From positions 1-39,833 of the IMG/VR virus record IMGVR_UViG_3300044695_006809: a stretch of DNA of 39,833 nucleotides. One strand, given 5' to 3'. Numbering within the stretch: position 1 is the first letter of the stretch; each line of letters begins with the position of its first letter. This document shows positions 1 through 6,891 of the stretch, piece after piece. The position numbers and the translations under genes are program-made. The notes beneath the pieces are model-generated. The model was given only the letters and a program-made list of their open reading frames with translations. It did not search any database and was not told where the DNA came from. This DNA is from a virus.

Positions 1-44
1 GCATGACGCCGCGCAGGCGGCGTCCCACATGCGCGGCGTCATGC
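1..44. repeat. Fold-back inverted repeat at the contig end, probable assembly artefact
   Basis: Bases 1-15 are the exact reverse complement of bases 30-44, separated by 14 nt. The copy at the right end lacks the first ten bases: there the sequence preceding the shared segment is the natural coding sequence. The left-most bases therefore look like a snap-back extension of the end rather than genuine phage sequence. Confidence 0.6.
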
Positions 45-273
45 CGGGCACCTCGTAGGCGTGGATGCGCTCCCAGTCCTTGGCCTTCAGCTCACGCGTG
101 CGCACGCCGTAGAAGGGATAGCTTTCGAGCACGCGATTCGTGCCTGGAATGAGCAGCGCTGCGTGGCTGTAATGGCTGCGGCTCTGCCATTTTACAATGC
201 TGGCGATGGGGTCGCCCCCGGTGAAGAGCAGCACACGGCCACAGTTGGGATCAGGTGTTTCAGGTGAGCGCAT
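1..273 (-). CDS. Permuted NlpC/P60-type (papain-like) hydrolase, 5' part; continues at the right end of the window
   Basis: This is the N-terminal part of a gene cut by the contig ends. It starts at ATG 273-271, overlapping the stop of the upstream gene by 14 nt, and runs leftward to about base 11, where it continues as the frame at 39449-39833. The joined protein is 173 residues. It carries the circularly permuted papain-like layout of the YiiX/YebB-type NlpC/P60 group: GDPI near residue 21, the SHAALL histidine motif near residue 36, and a late WFCSELV cysteine motif. Such enzymes cleave peptide or amide bonds, often in cell-wall peptides or acyl groups. Lying between holin-like and endolysin genes, a role in lysis or wall passage is likely but inferred. 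Bases 1-10 do not fit the frame and look artefactual. Confidence 0.8.
   Translation of the reverse strand, partial: MRSPETPDPNCGRVLLFTGGDPIASIVKWQSRSHYSHAALLIPGTNRVLESYPFYGVRTRELKAKDWERIHAYEVPGMTPRMWDAACAASC
11..136. repeat. Terminal direct repeat, left copy (126 bp)
   Basis: These bases are identical to 39708-39833. Joining the ends through this overlap restores a single reading frame, so the repeat marks circular closure (a circular or circularly permuted genome) rather than two genes. The unit genome is then about 39,697 bp. Confidence 0.9.
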
Positions 274-718
274 AGTCCACTCCTTTCAGGTCGGGCAGGT
301 CGGCCCATTCGTTTTCGGTGGGGTCAAACAGGGTGAATTGCAGGCCTTCGGGCAGATCGAGGATGGCCCAGACAAAAACGTGCAGCAGGTCGGGTGTGCC
401 ATCCGGCGCATGGGCGCGGAGCGTGCCCACGGCCCAGGAGCAGCCTTCGTTCGCGGCGATGAGTTGCGCCTGCTGCACCACAGCGCGGGCTTGGTCCTCG
501 CACTCCCACACGTTGCCTTGCCAGGGTTTGAAGGCTTGGTCAGCGGCCTTGCGCAGCATCGGCTTCGGCGGGCAGGCCAGCAGGCTCTTTTGCAGGAAGA
601 GGCGGAAGTTTGGCAGCATCTTGCCTTCCAGCGCCACCCGCACCAGGGCCTGCACCGTAGCGCCGTTGAGGCGACGGCGGGCAGTCTGCGGCTTGGGTTT
701 GCGGAAAGGCCAGATCAT
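260..718 (-). CDS. Hypothetical phage protein, 152 aa
   Basis: I do not recognise this protein. It begins MIWPFRKPKPQT and ends GVDYALT. The N-terminus is basic and Pro-rich and the second half is acidic and aromatic (FDPTENEWADLPDL). The middle contains two cysteines and a central aromatic stretch (LLHVFVWAILDLP). I chose ATG 718, 22 nt after the lipoprotein gene; an upstream in-frame extension would overlap that gene heavily. It overlaps the start of the NlpC/P60-type gene by 14 nt, so it is translated within the lysis-region operon. A small accessory enzyme or lysis partner is possible, with no direct evidence. Confidence 0.6.
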   Translation of the reverse strand: MIWPFRKPKPQTARRRLNGATVQALVRVALEGKMLPNFRLFLQKSLLACPPKPMLRKAADQAFKPWQGNVWECEDQARAVVQQAQLIAANEGCSWAVGTLRAHAPDGTPDLLHVFVWAILDLPEGLQFTLFDPTENEWADLPDLKGVDYALT

Positions 719-740
719 GGGGTTCAGATGGGTGTCGGCT

Positions 741-932
741 CTAGGGCGTGACGTTGAGTGGTTGCTTGGCGCTGGTGCGCAGGGCGCGGATGAGCGGCGC
801 ATACTGCGGATGCCCCGTGACGACGGCTGCCGCGCCATACAGCGCCAGGCGTTCATCGCGGGACAGCCCAGCGATGTCGCGGGCACACGAGGTCAGCAGC
901 AGGGCAGAGAGGAGCAGGAGAGTTTTCATCAT
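741..932 (-). CDS. Small lipoprotein, 63 aa, possible o-spanin (Rz1-like) candidate
   Basis: The protein opens with MMKTLLLLSALLLTSC, a signal peptide ending in a lipobox (LTSC) with the modified cysteine at residue 16. About 47 residues would lie in the periplasm, anchored to the outer membrane if the host is Gram-negative. It starts in an ATGA overlap with the stop of the holin-like gene, so the two are translationally coupled. In many phages a holin is followed by a small lipoprotein that acts as an outer-membrane spanin. The mature part is not Pro-rich as in classical Rz1, so the spanin role is an inference from context. Confidence 0.7.
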   Translation of the reverse strand: MMKTLLLLSALLLTSCARDIAGLSRDERLALYGAAAVVTGHPQYAPLIRALRTSAKQPLNVTP

Positions 933-1225
933 GGGTTGTCCTTGCCAGAACGGTAAACCGAAGCGGTGGTCAGCTTGCCCTCGATGGTGCTCAGCTCACG
1001 CCGCATGCCCTTGACCTCGGTGTTGAGTTCGGTGATCTGGGAGATCAGGACGCTGTGGATCTCCACCTTGGTGGACAGCATGCGCACCGTGTCATTGAGC
1101 TTTGCCATCTCCACCGGCATGGGGGAAAGCGTGGTGACCCAGCCCCAAACAATCCCGCAGGCGATGACCACCTGCGCTGGCGTCAGACCAAAGAGCTGGA
1201 GGTGGCGCAGGATGGATTCACTCAT
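929..1225 (-). CDS. Holin-like small membrane protein, 98 aa
   Basis: One strong hydrophobic segment (VVIACGIVWGWVTTL, about residues 19-33) is followed by a charged heptad-like region of about 60 residues (AKLNDTVRMLSTKVEIHS and on), predicted coiled coil. The N-terminus (MSESILRHLQLFGLTPAQ) is short. This layout, one TM segment plus a coiled coil, is seen in XhlA-type haemolysin/holin-accessory proteins and some holins. It sits directly before a lipoprotein gene and near the M15 endolysin, so membrane permeabilisation at lysis is likely. Start and stop both overlap neighbours by ATGA. A tail-anchoring or superinfection role cannot be excluded. Confidence 0.6.
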   Translation of the reverse strand: MSESILRHLQLFGLTPAQVVIACGIVWGWVTTLSPMPVEMAKLNDTVRMLSTKVEIHSVLISQITELNTEVKGMRRELSTIEGKLTTASVYRSGKDNP

Positions 1226-1560
1226 GGTGTGTTAAATAGCAAAGGTTGCAGGCCCATCTCGGCGAGCACGGCCCACGGTTTCAGCGGCTCAGCATCTTGA
1301 TCGTATGGCTCCACGCGAGAGCCGGGGTATTGCGCAGCGATCTGTTGAGCGAGCGCCAGCTTGTCCTCGGCGAACAACGTCGCCAGCCACCACGCAGAGG
1401 CGGGCAGTTGGCCGTCTGGCGAGGCCGCAGGCACAAACTCCTGCGCTGCCACTTCTGGCTCGCGGCCAAAATGCGTCACGAGGAGTTCACGCACCGCCGT
1501 CACTTGCGGCGGTGTGCCGCTCACGCGGTCGGTCATCAAGATGGCGACGGTGTAGGGCAT
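1222..1560 (-). CDS. Hypothetical protein, 112 aa
   Basis: This is a compact soluble protein beginning MPYTVAILMTDRVSG. It has no motif I recognise. The composition (alternating hydrophobic and acidic stretches, three tryptophans, LAQQIAAQYPGSRVEPYDQD) suggests a small alpha/beta fold. Its ATG overlaps the stop of the lectin-like gene by one nucleotide, and its own stop overlaps the holin-like start (ATGA). It may be a tail-fibre assembly factor or chaperone, given that it follows a receptor-binding candidate, but this is positional inference only. Confidence 0.55.
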   Translation of the reverse strand: MPYTVAILMTDRVSGTPPQVTAVRELLVTHFGREPEVAAQEFVPAASPDGQLPASAWWLATLFAEDKLALAQQIAAQYPGSRVEPYDQDAEPLKPWAVLAEMGLQPLLFNTP

Positions 1561-2309
1561 CAGTAAATACCCCCCCAGTAAGCATTCAGGTTGGCGTGAG
1601 TGTCAGTGATCTGCTGTGCAGTCAAAACGGACGGCCAGTAAAGTAAGTCCGCGAGGTCGTTGTTTCCAAACGTCAGACCACGTTGACCGATGCGGTTCCA
1701 AGGGGTTGTATTGCCGTAAACTGTGGTGCTGCCAAAGCTCAATGTGCTAGCATTGGACTGTCCACGCACGGCGGCATTGCCAGACCACGCGGCAGACAAA
1801 ATTTCCCAGCCAGTGGTTGAATTGGACGCTTCCGCGTAACCACCACTGTTAGAACCGCGTCCGTTGCCAATGAGAGCAAGCGTGGCGCTGCGGCCATGCC
1901 CAGGCAAAAAATCGCTATTCTGCCCCAGCGAAACCGCAACCGTGCCGTTGCGCTTCATCACGGCAATGATAGTGAAATCACCCGTTGTCGCAATGCTGGA
2001 ACCCAAGGTGTAGGCATTCGCCACGCCGTCAAAACGCACCACGTTGCGACCATTGAGACCATTGGCACCCGTCTTGAGAGTGCCCCGCGCCGAGCCTGAC
2101 GCGGTGCCGTGGTTGCCGCCGCTGGAATCCGTGAAGGTAGCAATCAAATCGCCATCACTGCCCGTGCTCGGAGCCGTCCAGCGGTTCGTTAAGCCAGCGG
2201 GCAATGCAGGAAGGCCAGGGCCGCCTGAACTCCCCGTGCCAAAGCCCATGAACCGCTGGCGGGCCAGCGGGTTCACGAGGTTGGAAGGGCTGTGCAGCAA
2301 GAGGTTCAT
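1560..2309 (-). CDS. LamG/concanavalin-like lectin domain protein, 249 aa, candidate receptor-binding or head-decoration protein
   Basis: After a Gly/Pro-rich lead of about 45 residues, the remaining 200 residues have the hallmarks of a concanavalin A-like (LamG) beta-sandwich: NVVRFDGVANAYTLG (the usual 'V.FDG..nyl' strand), FTIIAVMKRNG, a central TLALIGNG strand, and the terminal DLLYWPSVLTAQQITDTHANLNAYW, matching the 'iylydraLs..Ei..l..yL' end of LamG domains. In phages such domains bind glycans on virions or tail fibres. It lies between connector-type genes and the lysis block. Which virion part carries it cannot be read from the sequence. Confidence 0.75.
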   Translation of the reverse strand: MNLLLHSPSNLVNPLARQRFMGFGTGSSGGPGLPALPAGLTNRWTAPSTGSDGDLIATFTDSSGGNHGTASGSARGTLKTGANGLNGRNVVRFDGVANAYTLGSSIATTGDFTIIAVMKRNGTVAVSLGQNSDFLPGHGRSATLALIGNGRGSNSGGYAEASNSTTGWEILSAAWSGNAAVRGQSNASTLSFGSTTVYGNTTPWNRIGQRGLTFGNNDLADLLYWPSVLTAQQITDTHANLNAYWGGIY

Positions 2310-2321
2310 GGCAAAGAGAAC

Positions 2322-2639
2322 TCAGCTCAAGAGACGTTTCCAAGCGATGAAGCGCGGGCTGCCACTCATGGCTGCCACGCTGACTGCTCCGGTGTAATCG
2401 GTGATGTAGGTGAAGCCGCCTTTGCCATCGTCGGCAGCGGTGCCTGCTTGCAGGATGAGGTTCAGGCTGGTGGTGCTGGCACTGGCTCCGAGCTTCACGG
2501 CCAGCGCGGCGTCATCGAGATTTTGAATGAAGCCGACTTCTCCCGGCTCCAGGGTGAACACCGTCGCATTGGCCGTGGCGATGGTGTAATTGGTTGGCGT
2601 GGTGCCAGATTGGAGATTGCAAGAGCGAACAGCGTCCAT
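2322..2639 (-). CDS. Small structural protein candidate, 105 aa
   Basis: The protein is Thr/Ala/Gly-rich with no charged clusters (for example FTLEPGEVGFIQNLDDAALAVKLG), consistent with an all-beta virion protein such as a head decoration or stopper. No family is recognised. It follows the 236-residue head-completion candidate after 12 nt and precedes the lectin-like protein, all in one leftward operon. The ATG at 2639 is the only reasonable start. Confidence 0.55.
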   Translation of the reverse strand: MDAVRSCNLQSGTTPTNYTIATANATVFTLEPGEVGFIQNLDDAALAVKLGASASTTSLNLILQAGTAADDGKGGFTYITDYTGAVSVAAMSGSPRFIAWKRLLS

Positions 2640-2651
2640 GGTGAGGGAATG

Positions 2652-3362
2652 TTAAGGTTTGGGAGATTCACGGTTGCGCCGCAGTTCGGCGCGGTGGGTT
2701 TCGAGGAGTTCGGTGAGGGCCGCGTTTTGCAGCTCCACGCCGGTCTTGACTTGGCCTGCGGCCTCCCGCAGCCAGGAGGCATGCAAGTGGCGGATGCAGA
2801 ACTCGTGCAGCACTTCGAGCACGGGCAGCAGCACCCAGCGGCTGGCCGCGAGATCGGTGGAGAAATTGGCATTGCTGGAGTGGGCTGAAATGCAGCGGTA
2901 ACATTCCAGGCTGCTCACCGTGCGCACGTCGCCCACCGCATAAGTCGTGGGGTGAACCCAGGCCGTGGTGTTGAAGGGATACACCCGTGGCGTCCAGGAG
3001 ACCCACACGGTGGGCAGATCCTCGCTGACGAGGATGCCGGTCTTGTCGGTGAAGAACTGCACGCTGGTGGCCATGCGCGTCTCGCGTGGGTCCGCCGTGT
3101 AGATTTCCAGATTGCGGGCATCTCCCAGCACGTCCCAGGAGATGAGGCCGCTGCTGGGGGTGATCTCGGCCCAGGTGAGCGCATCCTCCCAAAACACATT
3201 GCTCTGGAAAGGCAGCTCGTAAGCGAGCTTGTAGGTGCGGTTGAACTGCGCGAGCAGTTGCGCTTTGAGCGTGGCGTCGGTGGCCATCGCCGCGAGGTTT
3301 CCCGTGGGGCGCACCGCGTCTTCAAAGGCGGTGGTGAAGGGAATGTGAGCGCGTGCAGCCAT
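2652..3362 (-). CDS. Head-completion/connector candidate with a CBM5/12-like insert, 236 aa
   Basis: The N-terminal half is aromatic and mixed alpha/beta (FWEDALTWAEITPSSGLISW). Around residues 130-180 lies a stretch resembling a carbohydrate-binding module 5/12 or phage 'YxxGDxV' domain: W, TTYAVGDVRTV, CYRCISAHSSNANFS, SRWVLLP. The C-terminal 50 residues form a predicted helix (LLETHRAELRRNRES). Its place two genes after the major capsid gene fits an adaptor, stopper or tail-base protein. The exact role is unknown. Confidence 0.6.
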   Translation of the reverse strand: MAARAHIPFTTAFEDAVRPTGNLAAMATDATLKAQLLAQFNRTYKLAYELPFQSNVFWEDALTWAEITPSSGLISWDVLGDARNLEIYTADPRETRMATSVQFFTDKTGILVSEDLPTVWVSWTPRVYPFNTTAWVHPTTYAVGDVRTVSSLECYRCISAHSSNANFSTDLAASRWVLLPVLEVLHEFCIRHLHASWLREAAGQVKTGVELQNAALTELLETHRAELRRNRESPKP

Positions 3363-3367
3363 GAGCG

Positions 3368-3868
3368 TCAGGCCACGAGGGCGGTGCGGCCCTCCTGTGC
3401 CGCTCGTTGAAGTTTCAGGCTGGTCTGCGCCAGGTGCAGCGCCCGGTGCATGCGGCCTTCTTTGGCGGCCTGCTCCAGGCTGGCAGTCCAGCCGCCTTGG
3501 ATCTTGCCGGTGACGACTTGCTGCGGCGCACAGTCAGGATTGCGCCGCAAGAAGTCGCGCATCATTTCGTTGTCATCGAAGACCTCGCCGCCTTTGCAGC
3601 CACGCTCACCCAAGGTGCTGCGGTGGAGCTGCTTGTAGGTCAGCGGGGCCATGTGGTAGGCAGGCATGAACTCGAAGTCATTCCGCACGACGACGGGGCC
3701 GCGCTTGCGGCGGAGTTCAGCGGCACGCTTTTCCTGCAAAGCCGCCTTGGCATTGTCTAGCCGCAGCTTCTCGCGGTAGGCGTCGAAGATGGCACGGGCT
3801 TTGACCAGGCCGACCTTGCGGGCGAGCTTGTCAAATCCGAGCACGGGTGCCTTGTCAGGATTCCACAT
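3368..3868 (-). CDS. Hypothetical protein next to the capsid gene, 166 aa
   Basis: I recognise no family. The best start is the ATG at 3868 (MWNPDKAPVLGFDKL); a TTG-initiated frame would extend it to 3910. It is Lys/Arg-rich and mostly helical (KAALQEKRAAELRRKRG), with a central NDFEFMPAYHMAPLTYKQLHR and a C-terminal Gln/Ala-rich helix. Lying immediately downstream of the major capsid protein and five nucleotides before the connector candidate, it may be a head-assembly or packaged DNA-binding protein; this is inference from position and charge. Confidence 0.55.
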   Translation of the reverse strand: MWNPDKAPVLGFDKLARKVGLVKARAIFDAYREKLRLDNAKAALQEKRAAELRRKRGPVVVRNDFEFMPAYHMAPLTYKQLHRSTLGERGCKGGEVFDDNEMMRDFLRRNPDCAPQQVVTGKIQGGWTASLEQAAKEGRMHRALHLAQTSLKLQRAAQEGRTALVA

Positions 3869-4013
3869 AATCAAGAAGGGAGCGCGGGCACTCTTGCCCG
3901 CTTCATTCAATAAAAGCCGCCAAGGCAGGCAGAGGGAAACCGGGGAAGGGTGCGTCAGATGCAGTCACAACAACAACAAATGACGCTCCCCTCCGCCTGC
4001 CCGGCGGTGATGT

Positions 4014-5243
4014 TTAGGCGACGGCTGTTTCGACCTTGCCGTGAACGGCGGGCATGGAGCAGAAGAGGCTGAAGAAGCCCTCGACGTAGCCCTGGGTCCC
4101 GCTGCCATCGTTGGAGAGGTCCACTTCTTCGAGGCCGTTGAGCAGCTCGTAGAAGTATTCCATTTCCAGCGCCAGCATGTGGTCGAAGTCTCCCAGCGTC
4201 AGCGTTGGCGATCCGGTGGCGGTGGCCGCCGCGGAAAGCACGAGCGTGGTGGAATTGGTGATGCTGGAGATGTAGGCACCCGCAGGGATGCCGGTGCCGC
4301 CGATCTTCATGCCAGCCTGAAGGCCAGCGGTGCTCGTCACGGTCAGCGTGGTGCTGGTGTTCGTGGTGGCGGCACCGGCCAGGCTGCCTGCGTTGCGCAC
4401 GCCGTTGAGGTGCTCCGTGGGCACGACCATGAGACTGCCGAAGGCGGTCTTGTAGCCGGTGAGCATGGAGGTGATCTCGGTGTCGCTGCTGTCTTGGTTG
4501 ATGCGGCGGATCGGCGCAGCGGTGTTGCTCAGCGTGCCTGCGTCAAAGAACGTCGCGAGGTGGTTCGCGAAGTCCGTGGTGGCAAAGGCGGTGAGCTTGA
4601 CGTTCTTGCGCTTGGCCTGGCGGCACTCCAGCAAGAGCGTGCGCATCTGCGTCTCGGTGAAGGCCGAGGCGGAAGCCACGGCAATGACCTGCGAGGAGGC
4701 GGGGCGGTAGTTGCTGTCCACCTGGAAAGTGGAGCTGGTGCCCTGGGCGGCGTTCTCCACATAGGCGGAGGCACCCATGGTGAGGTGCATGGAGCCGAGG
4801 CGGCCTTCGTTGTCGTGGGCAGAGGCGGTGTCCTTGGCCACCTGCGCAGAGAGGTAGGTCATTTCAACGCCTTGCTTGTAGCGCTCCAGAGCGCGGAAGC
4901 GGGATTCGCCGACTTCGTTGGCCACGCCTGCGGTGTTTTCCACCTTTTCGACGCGCTTGCTCACGCCGTAGTCTTCACGCTTCTGCTGCACGCAGCCGTA
5001 GATTTTGGCGCGATTGGTGAAGTGGTTAGCCACGTTGGCGCGGGTCACGGAATCACCTTCTTTGACACCGCCGAGGCGGCCAGTGAGGTGTTTGTCCGCG
5101 ACTTTGGAATAGACGGAGTTTTCAGCCGTGCCGCCGCTTTGCACGGTGGAGCTGAAGAGTGTGTTCTCGTTGTCGAGAAGGGCGATTTCGTCCGCGAGAT
5201 CTTCGTGGATCGCGGGGACAGTGGAGGAAAGGGCTTGGGCCAT
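4014..5243 (-). CDS. Major capsid protein (HK97-fold, DUF5309/SU10-like), 409 aa
   Basis: The protein has the signature order of the DUF5309/SU10-type major capsid family: an N-arm (LADEIALLDNENTLF), the NRAKIYGCVQQK strand with KREDYGVSKRV, a spine helix (RFRALERYKQGVEMTYLSA), then the TEITSMLTGYKTAFGSLMVVPTEHL segment and a C-terminal sheet (LALEMEYFYELLNGLEEVDLS). It follows a scaffold candidate and portal, as expected for a head module. An unusual Thr/Ser/Gly-rich insert at about residues 284-351 resembles surface-exposed beta domains (TSTAGLQAGMKIGGTGIPAG). No Shine-Dalgarno sequence precedes the start. Confidence 0.85.
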   Translation of the reverse strand: MAQALSSTVPAIHEDLADEIALLDNENTLFSSTVQSGGTAENSVYSKVADKHLTGRLGGVKEGDSVTRANVANHFTNRAKIYGCVQQKREDYGVSKRVEKVENTAGVANEVGESRFRALERYKQGVEMTYLSAQVAKDTASAHDNEGRLGSMHLTMGASAYVENAAQGTSSTFQVDSNYRPASSQVIAVASASAFTETQMRTLLLECRQAKRKNVKLTAFATTDFANHLATFFDAGTLSNTAAPIRRINQDSSDTEITSMLTGYKTAFGSLMVVPTEHLNGVRNAGSLAGAATTNTSTTLTVTSTAGLQAGMKIGGTGIPAGAYISSITNSTTLVLSAAATATGSPTLTLGDFDHMLALEMEYFYELLNGLEEVDLSNDGSGTQGYVEGFFSLFCSMPAVHGKVETAVA

Positions 5244-5296
5244 AAAAGGAGAGTTCTAAAAAGGGTGTTGGATGTTCCACGCTGGCGCGGAGGTCA

Positions 5297-6514
5297 TCAG
5301 GCGCGGGCCATGCGGGGCATGGGTCCGAGTTTGATGGCTTCCTTCAGGAATTTCTGACGCTCGTCTTCGGTCTTCGCCGTCTTCGCCTTCTGCATGAGAA
5401 GGCTCTTGCGGGCCGCGAGGTCAGAGCCGGAATCGGTCACCGCTGCCAGGCGTGGAGTGCTGGCGCGGGTCTCGACCGGCGGGTCTTTGCGTTCGGTGCT
5501 CTTGGACTCCTGCACTGAGGAGGACGCTTTAGTCGCAGCGCCCGCTGTGTCCGGGAAAGTGATGACGGCACGGCGGCTTTGCAGCACGTCGTAGAGCGCG
5601 GCCTTGGCCACGAGTTCTTCCAGCCGCGTGGGCAGGCTGGCGTCTTTGAGATAGGTGTCACGGGCTTCCTTGTAGCCCTTGGTGGTGGCGTGTTTCTCTG
5701 CCAGCTTGGCGGCGGACTCGCGCACCTTGCCCACCTGGGCGTCGTGGCTGAACCACTGCTGCGCATCCGTGACGCGCTGCTGGTAGATCGGCAGATCGGT
5801 GGAGCGCAGCTCGATCTCTTGACCGTTCGGCAGCGTGTGCGTGATCGGTTCGTCATCGCTGCGGCGTCCGGCTTTAACTTCCTTGTCGTGGTAGGACAGC
5901 AGGGCCAGCGCATCTTTGGCGTTCTCGCCCCAGGTCGCCACGGCATGGCCGTCTTTGAAATGCACAAAGGCATTGCCAGCCAAACCGGCGGCACGCACGG
6001 CGGCTTCACCACCCTGCTGCTCGATCTCGGCCAGCTTGGTTTCGAGTTCGCTGACTTTGGTCTCGTGCTCTTTGATCTTGGCCTCGGCTTCCTGCGCACG
6101 TTTGCGCACCTTGGCCGCTTCTTTGCTGGCTTCGGCGATGCGCTTGCGGGCTTTTTCATCGAGCTTGGCCAGCTCCGCTTCGCTGATGTCTTCCACCACC
6201 GTTTCGTCGGGGCTGACGGCGGGCGTTTCATCCGGCGTGTCAAAGGAGATGCTTTCGGCTTCGTCAGCCGTGGCAGGCGTGGCAGGCACTACCTTGGCTT
6301 CCACCACGGGGGCGGCAGCAATGGCGGCAGCGGCAGCAGCGGCAGCAGCGGCTTTGGCCTTCTTCTCCTTGCGTTGGGCGCGGAAGGCCTTGGCCTGCTC
6401 AGGACTCAAGCCACGAGCGATGTGCTCGGCAGTCGCATCCTGCGGCGTCAGAATCACTGCCGGAGCTTCAGCTTCGGCAGGGGCAGCAGGAACAGGCGTA
6501 ACAACTTCGGGCAT
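5297..6514 (-). CDS. Scaffold / capsid assembly protein candidate, 405 aa
   Basis: This is a highly charged, low-complexity protein: a Pro/Ala/Glu N-terminus, a poly-alanine run (about residues 56-66), then a long coiled coil (KARKRIAEASKEAAKVRKRA and EHETKVSELETKLAEIEQQ, about residues 120-170), a mixed middle domain and a basic helical C-terminus (DERQKFLKEAIKLGPMPR). This composition and a position between portal and major capsid protein fit an internal scaffold. Upstream (6515-6599) is a short gap with a weak possible promoter (TTGCAG, 16 bp, TGTAAT). Confidence 0.7.
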   Translation of the reverse strand: MPEVVTPVPAAPAEAEAPAVILTPQDATAEHIARGLSPEQAKAFRAQRKEKKAKAAAAAAAAAAIAAAPVVEAKVVPATPATADEAESISFDTPDETPAVSPDETVVEDISEAELAKLDEKARKRIAEASKEAAKVRKRAQEAEAKIKEHETKVSELETKLAEIEQQGGEAAVRAAGLAGNAFVHFKDGHAVATWGENAKDALALLSYHDKEVKAGRRSDDEPITHTLPNGQEIELRSTDLPIYQQRVTDAQQWFSHDAQVGKVRESAAKLAEKHATTKGYKEARDTYLKDASLPTRLEELVAKAALYDVLQSRRAVITFPDTAGAATKASSSVQESKSTERKDPPVETRASTPRLAAVTDSGSDLAARKSLLMQKAKTAKTEDERQKFLKEAIKLGPMPRMARA

Positions 6515-6599
6515 GGGTCAGACATTACATGGCCGACTGGCTCGGCTGCAATGGCTGCACACAGTTTGCCCCAGTTTGCCACGATGTTTGACGCTCGGC

Positions 6600-6890
6600 C
6601 TATTCGCCGTCTGGTTTGGCTGGCGGCACTTCCAGCCAGGCGCGGGCGATCTGGTAAAGGTAAAGCGCTCCGCAGGCTTGGCCCTGATCGTGCGCGGTGG
6701 CCTCTGCCTGCACGCCAGCGGCCTGCATCTCGAAGGCTTTGCGCTCGATGAGGTTAAACAAAGCCTTCACCGCTGGATCGAGGCGGTTCTGGTGGACGAG
6801 TTCGCGTTCAGCGCGGCGTTCTTCCGGCGTGCGATGAAACGCCTGCCCATAGAGCGGAGCGCAAAGGATGACGGTCGGTGTGTCGGGCAT
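6600..6890 (-). CDS. Hypothetical head-region protein, 96 aa
   Basis: A small helical protein (RTPEERRAERELVHQNRLDP) that I do not recognise, ending in a Pro-rich, acidic tail (VPPAKPDGE). It begins immediately after the portal stop (1-nt gap), so it is co-translated with portal. Genes in this place in similar phages are small head-assembly proteins, but there is no motif to assign a role. Confidence 0.55.
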   Translation of the reverse strand: MPDTPTVILCAPLYGQAFHRTPEERRAERELVHQNRLDPAVKALFNLIERKAFEMQAAGVQAEATAHDQGQACGALYLYQIARAWLEVPPAKPDGE

Positions 6891-6891
6891 G

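Noticed and set aside
4041-5357. 438-codon plus-strand frame
   Set aside because: Antisense of the capsid gene with Val/His/Gly-rich composition, no domain.
5579-6751. Long plus-strand open frame with Gly/Phe-rich translation
   Set aside because: Antisense shadow of the scaffold gene; the sense frame shows codon periodicity, coiled coil and context.
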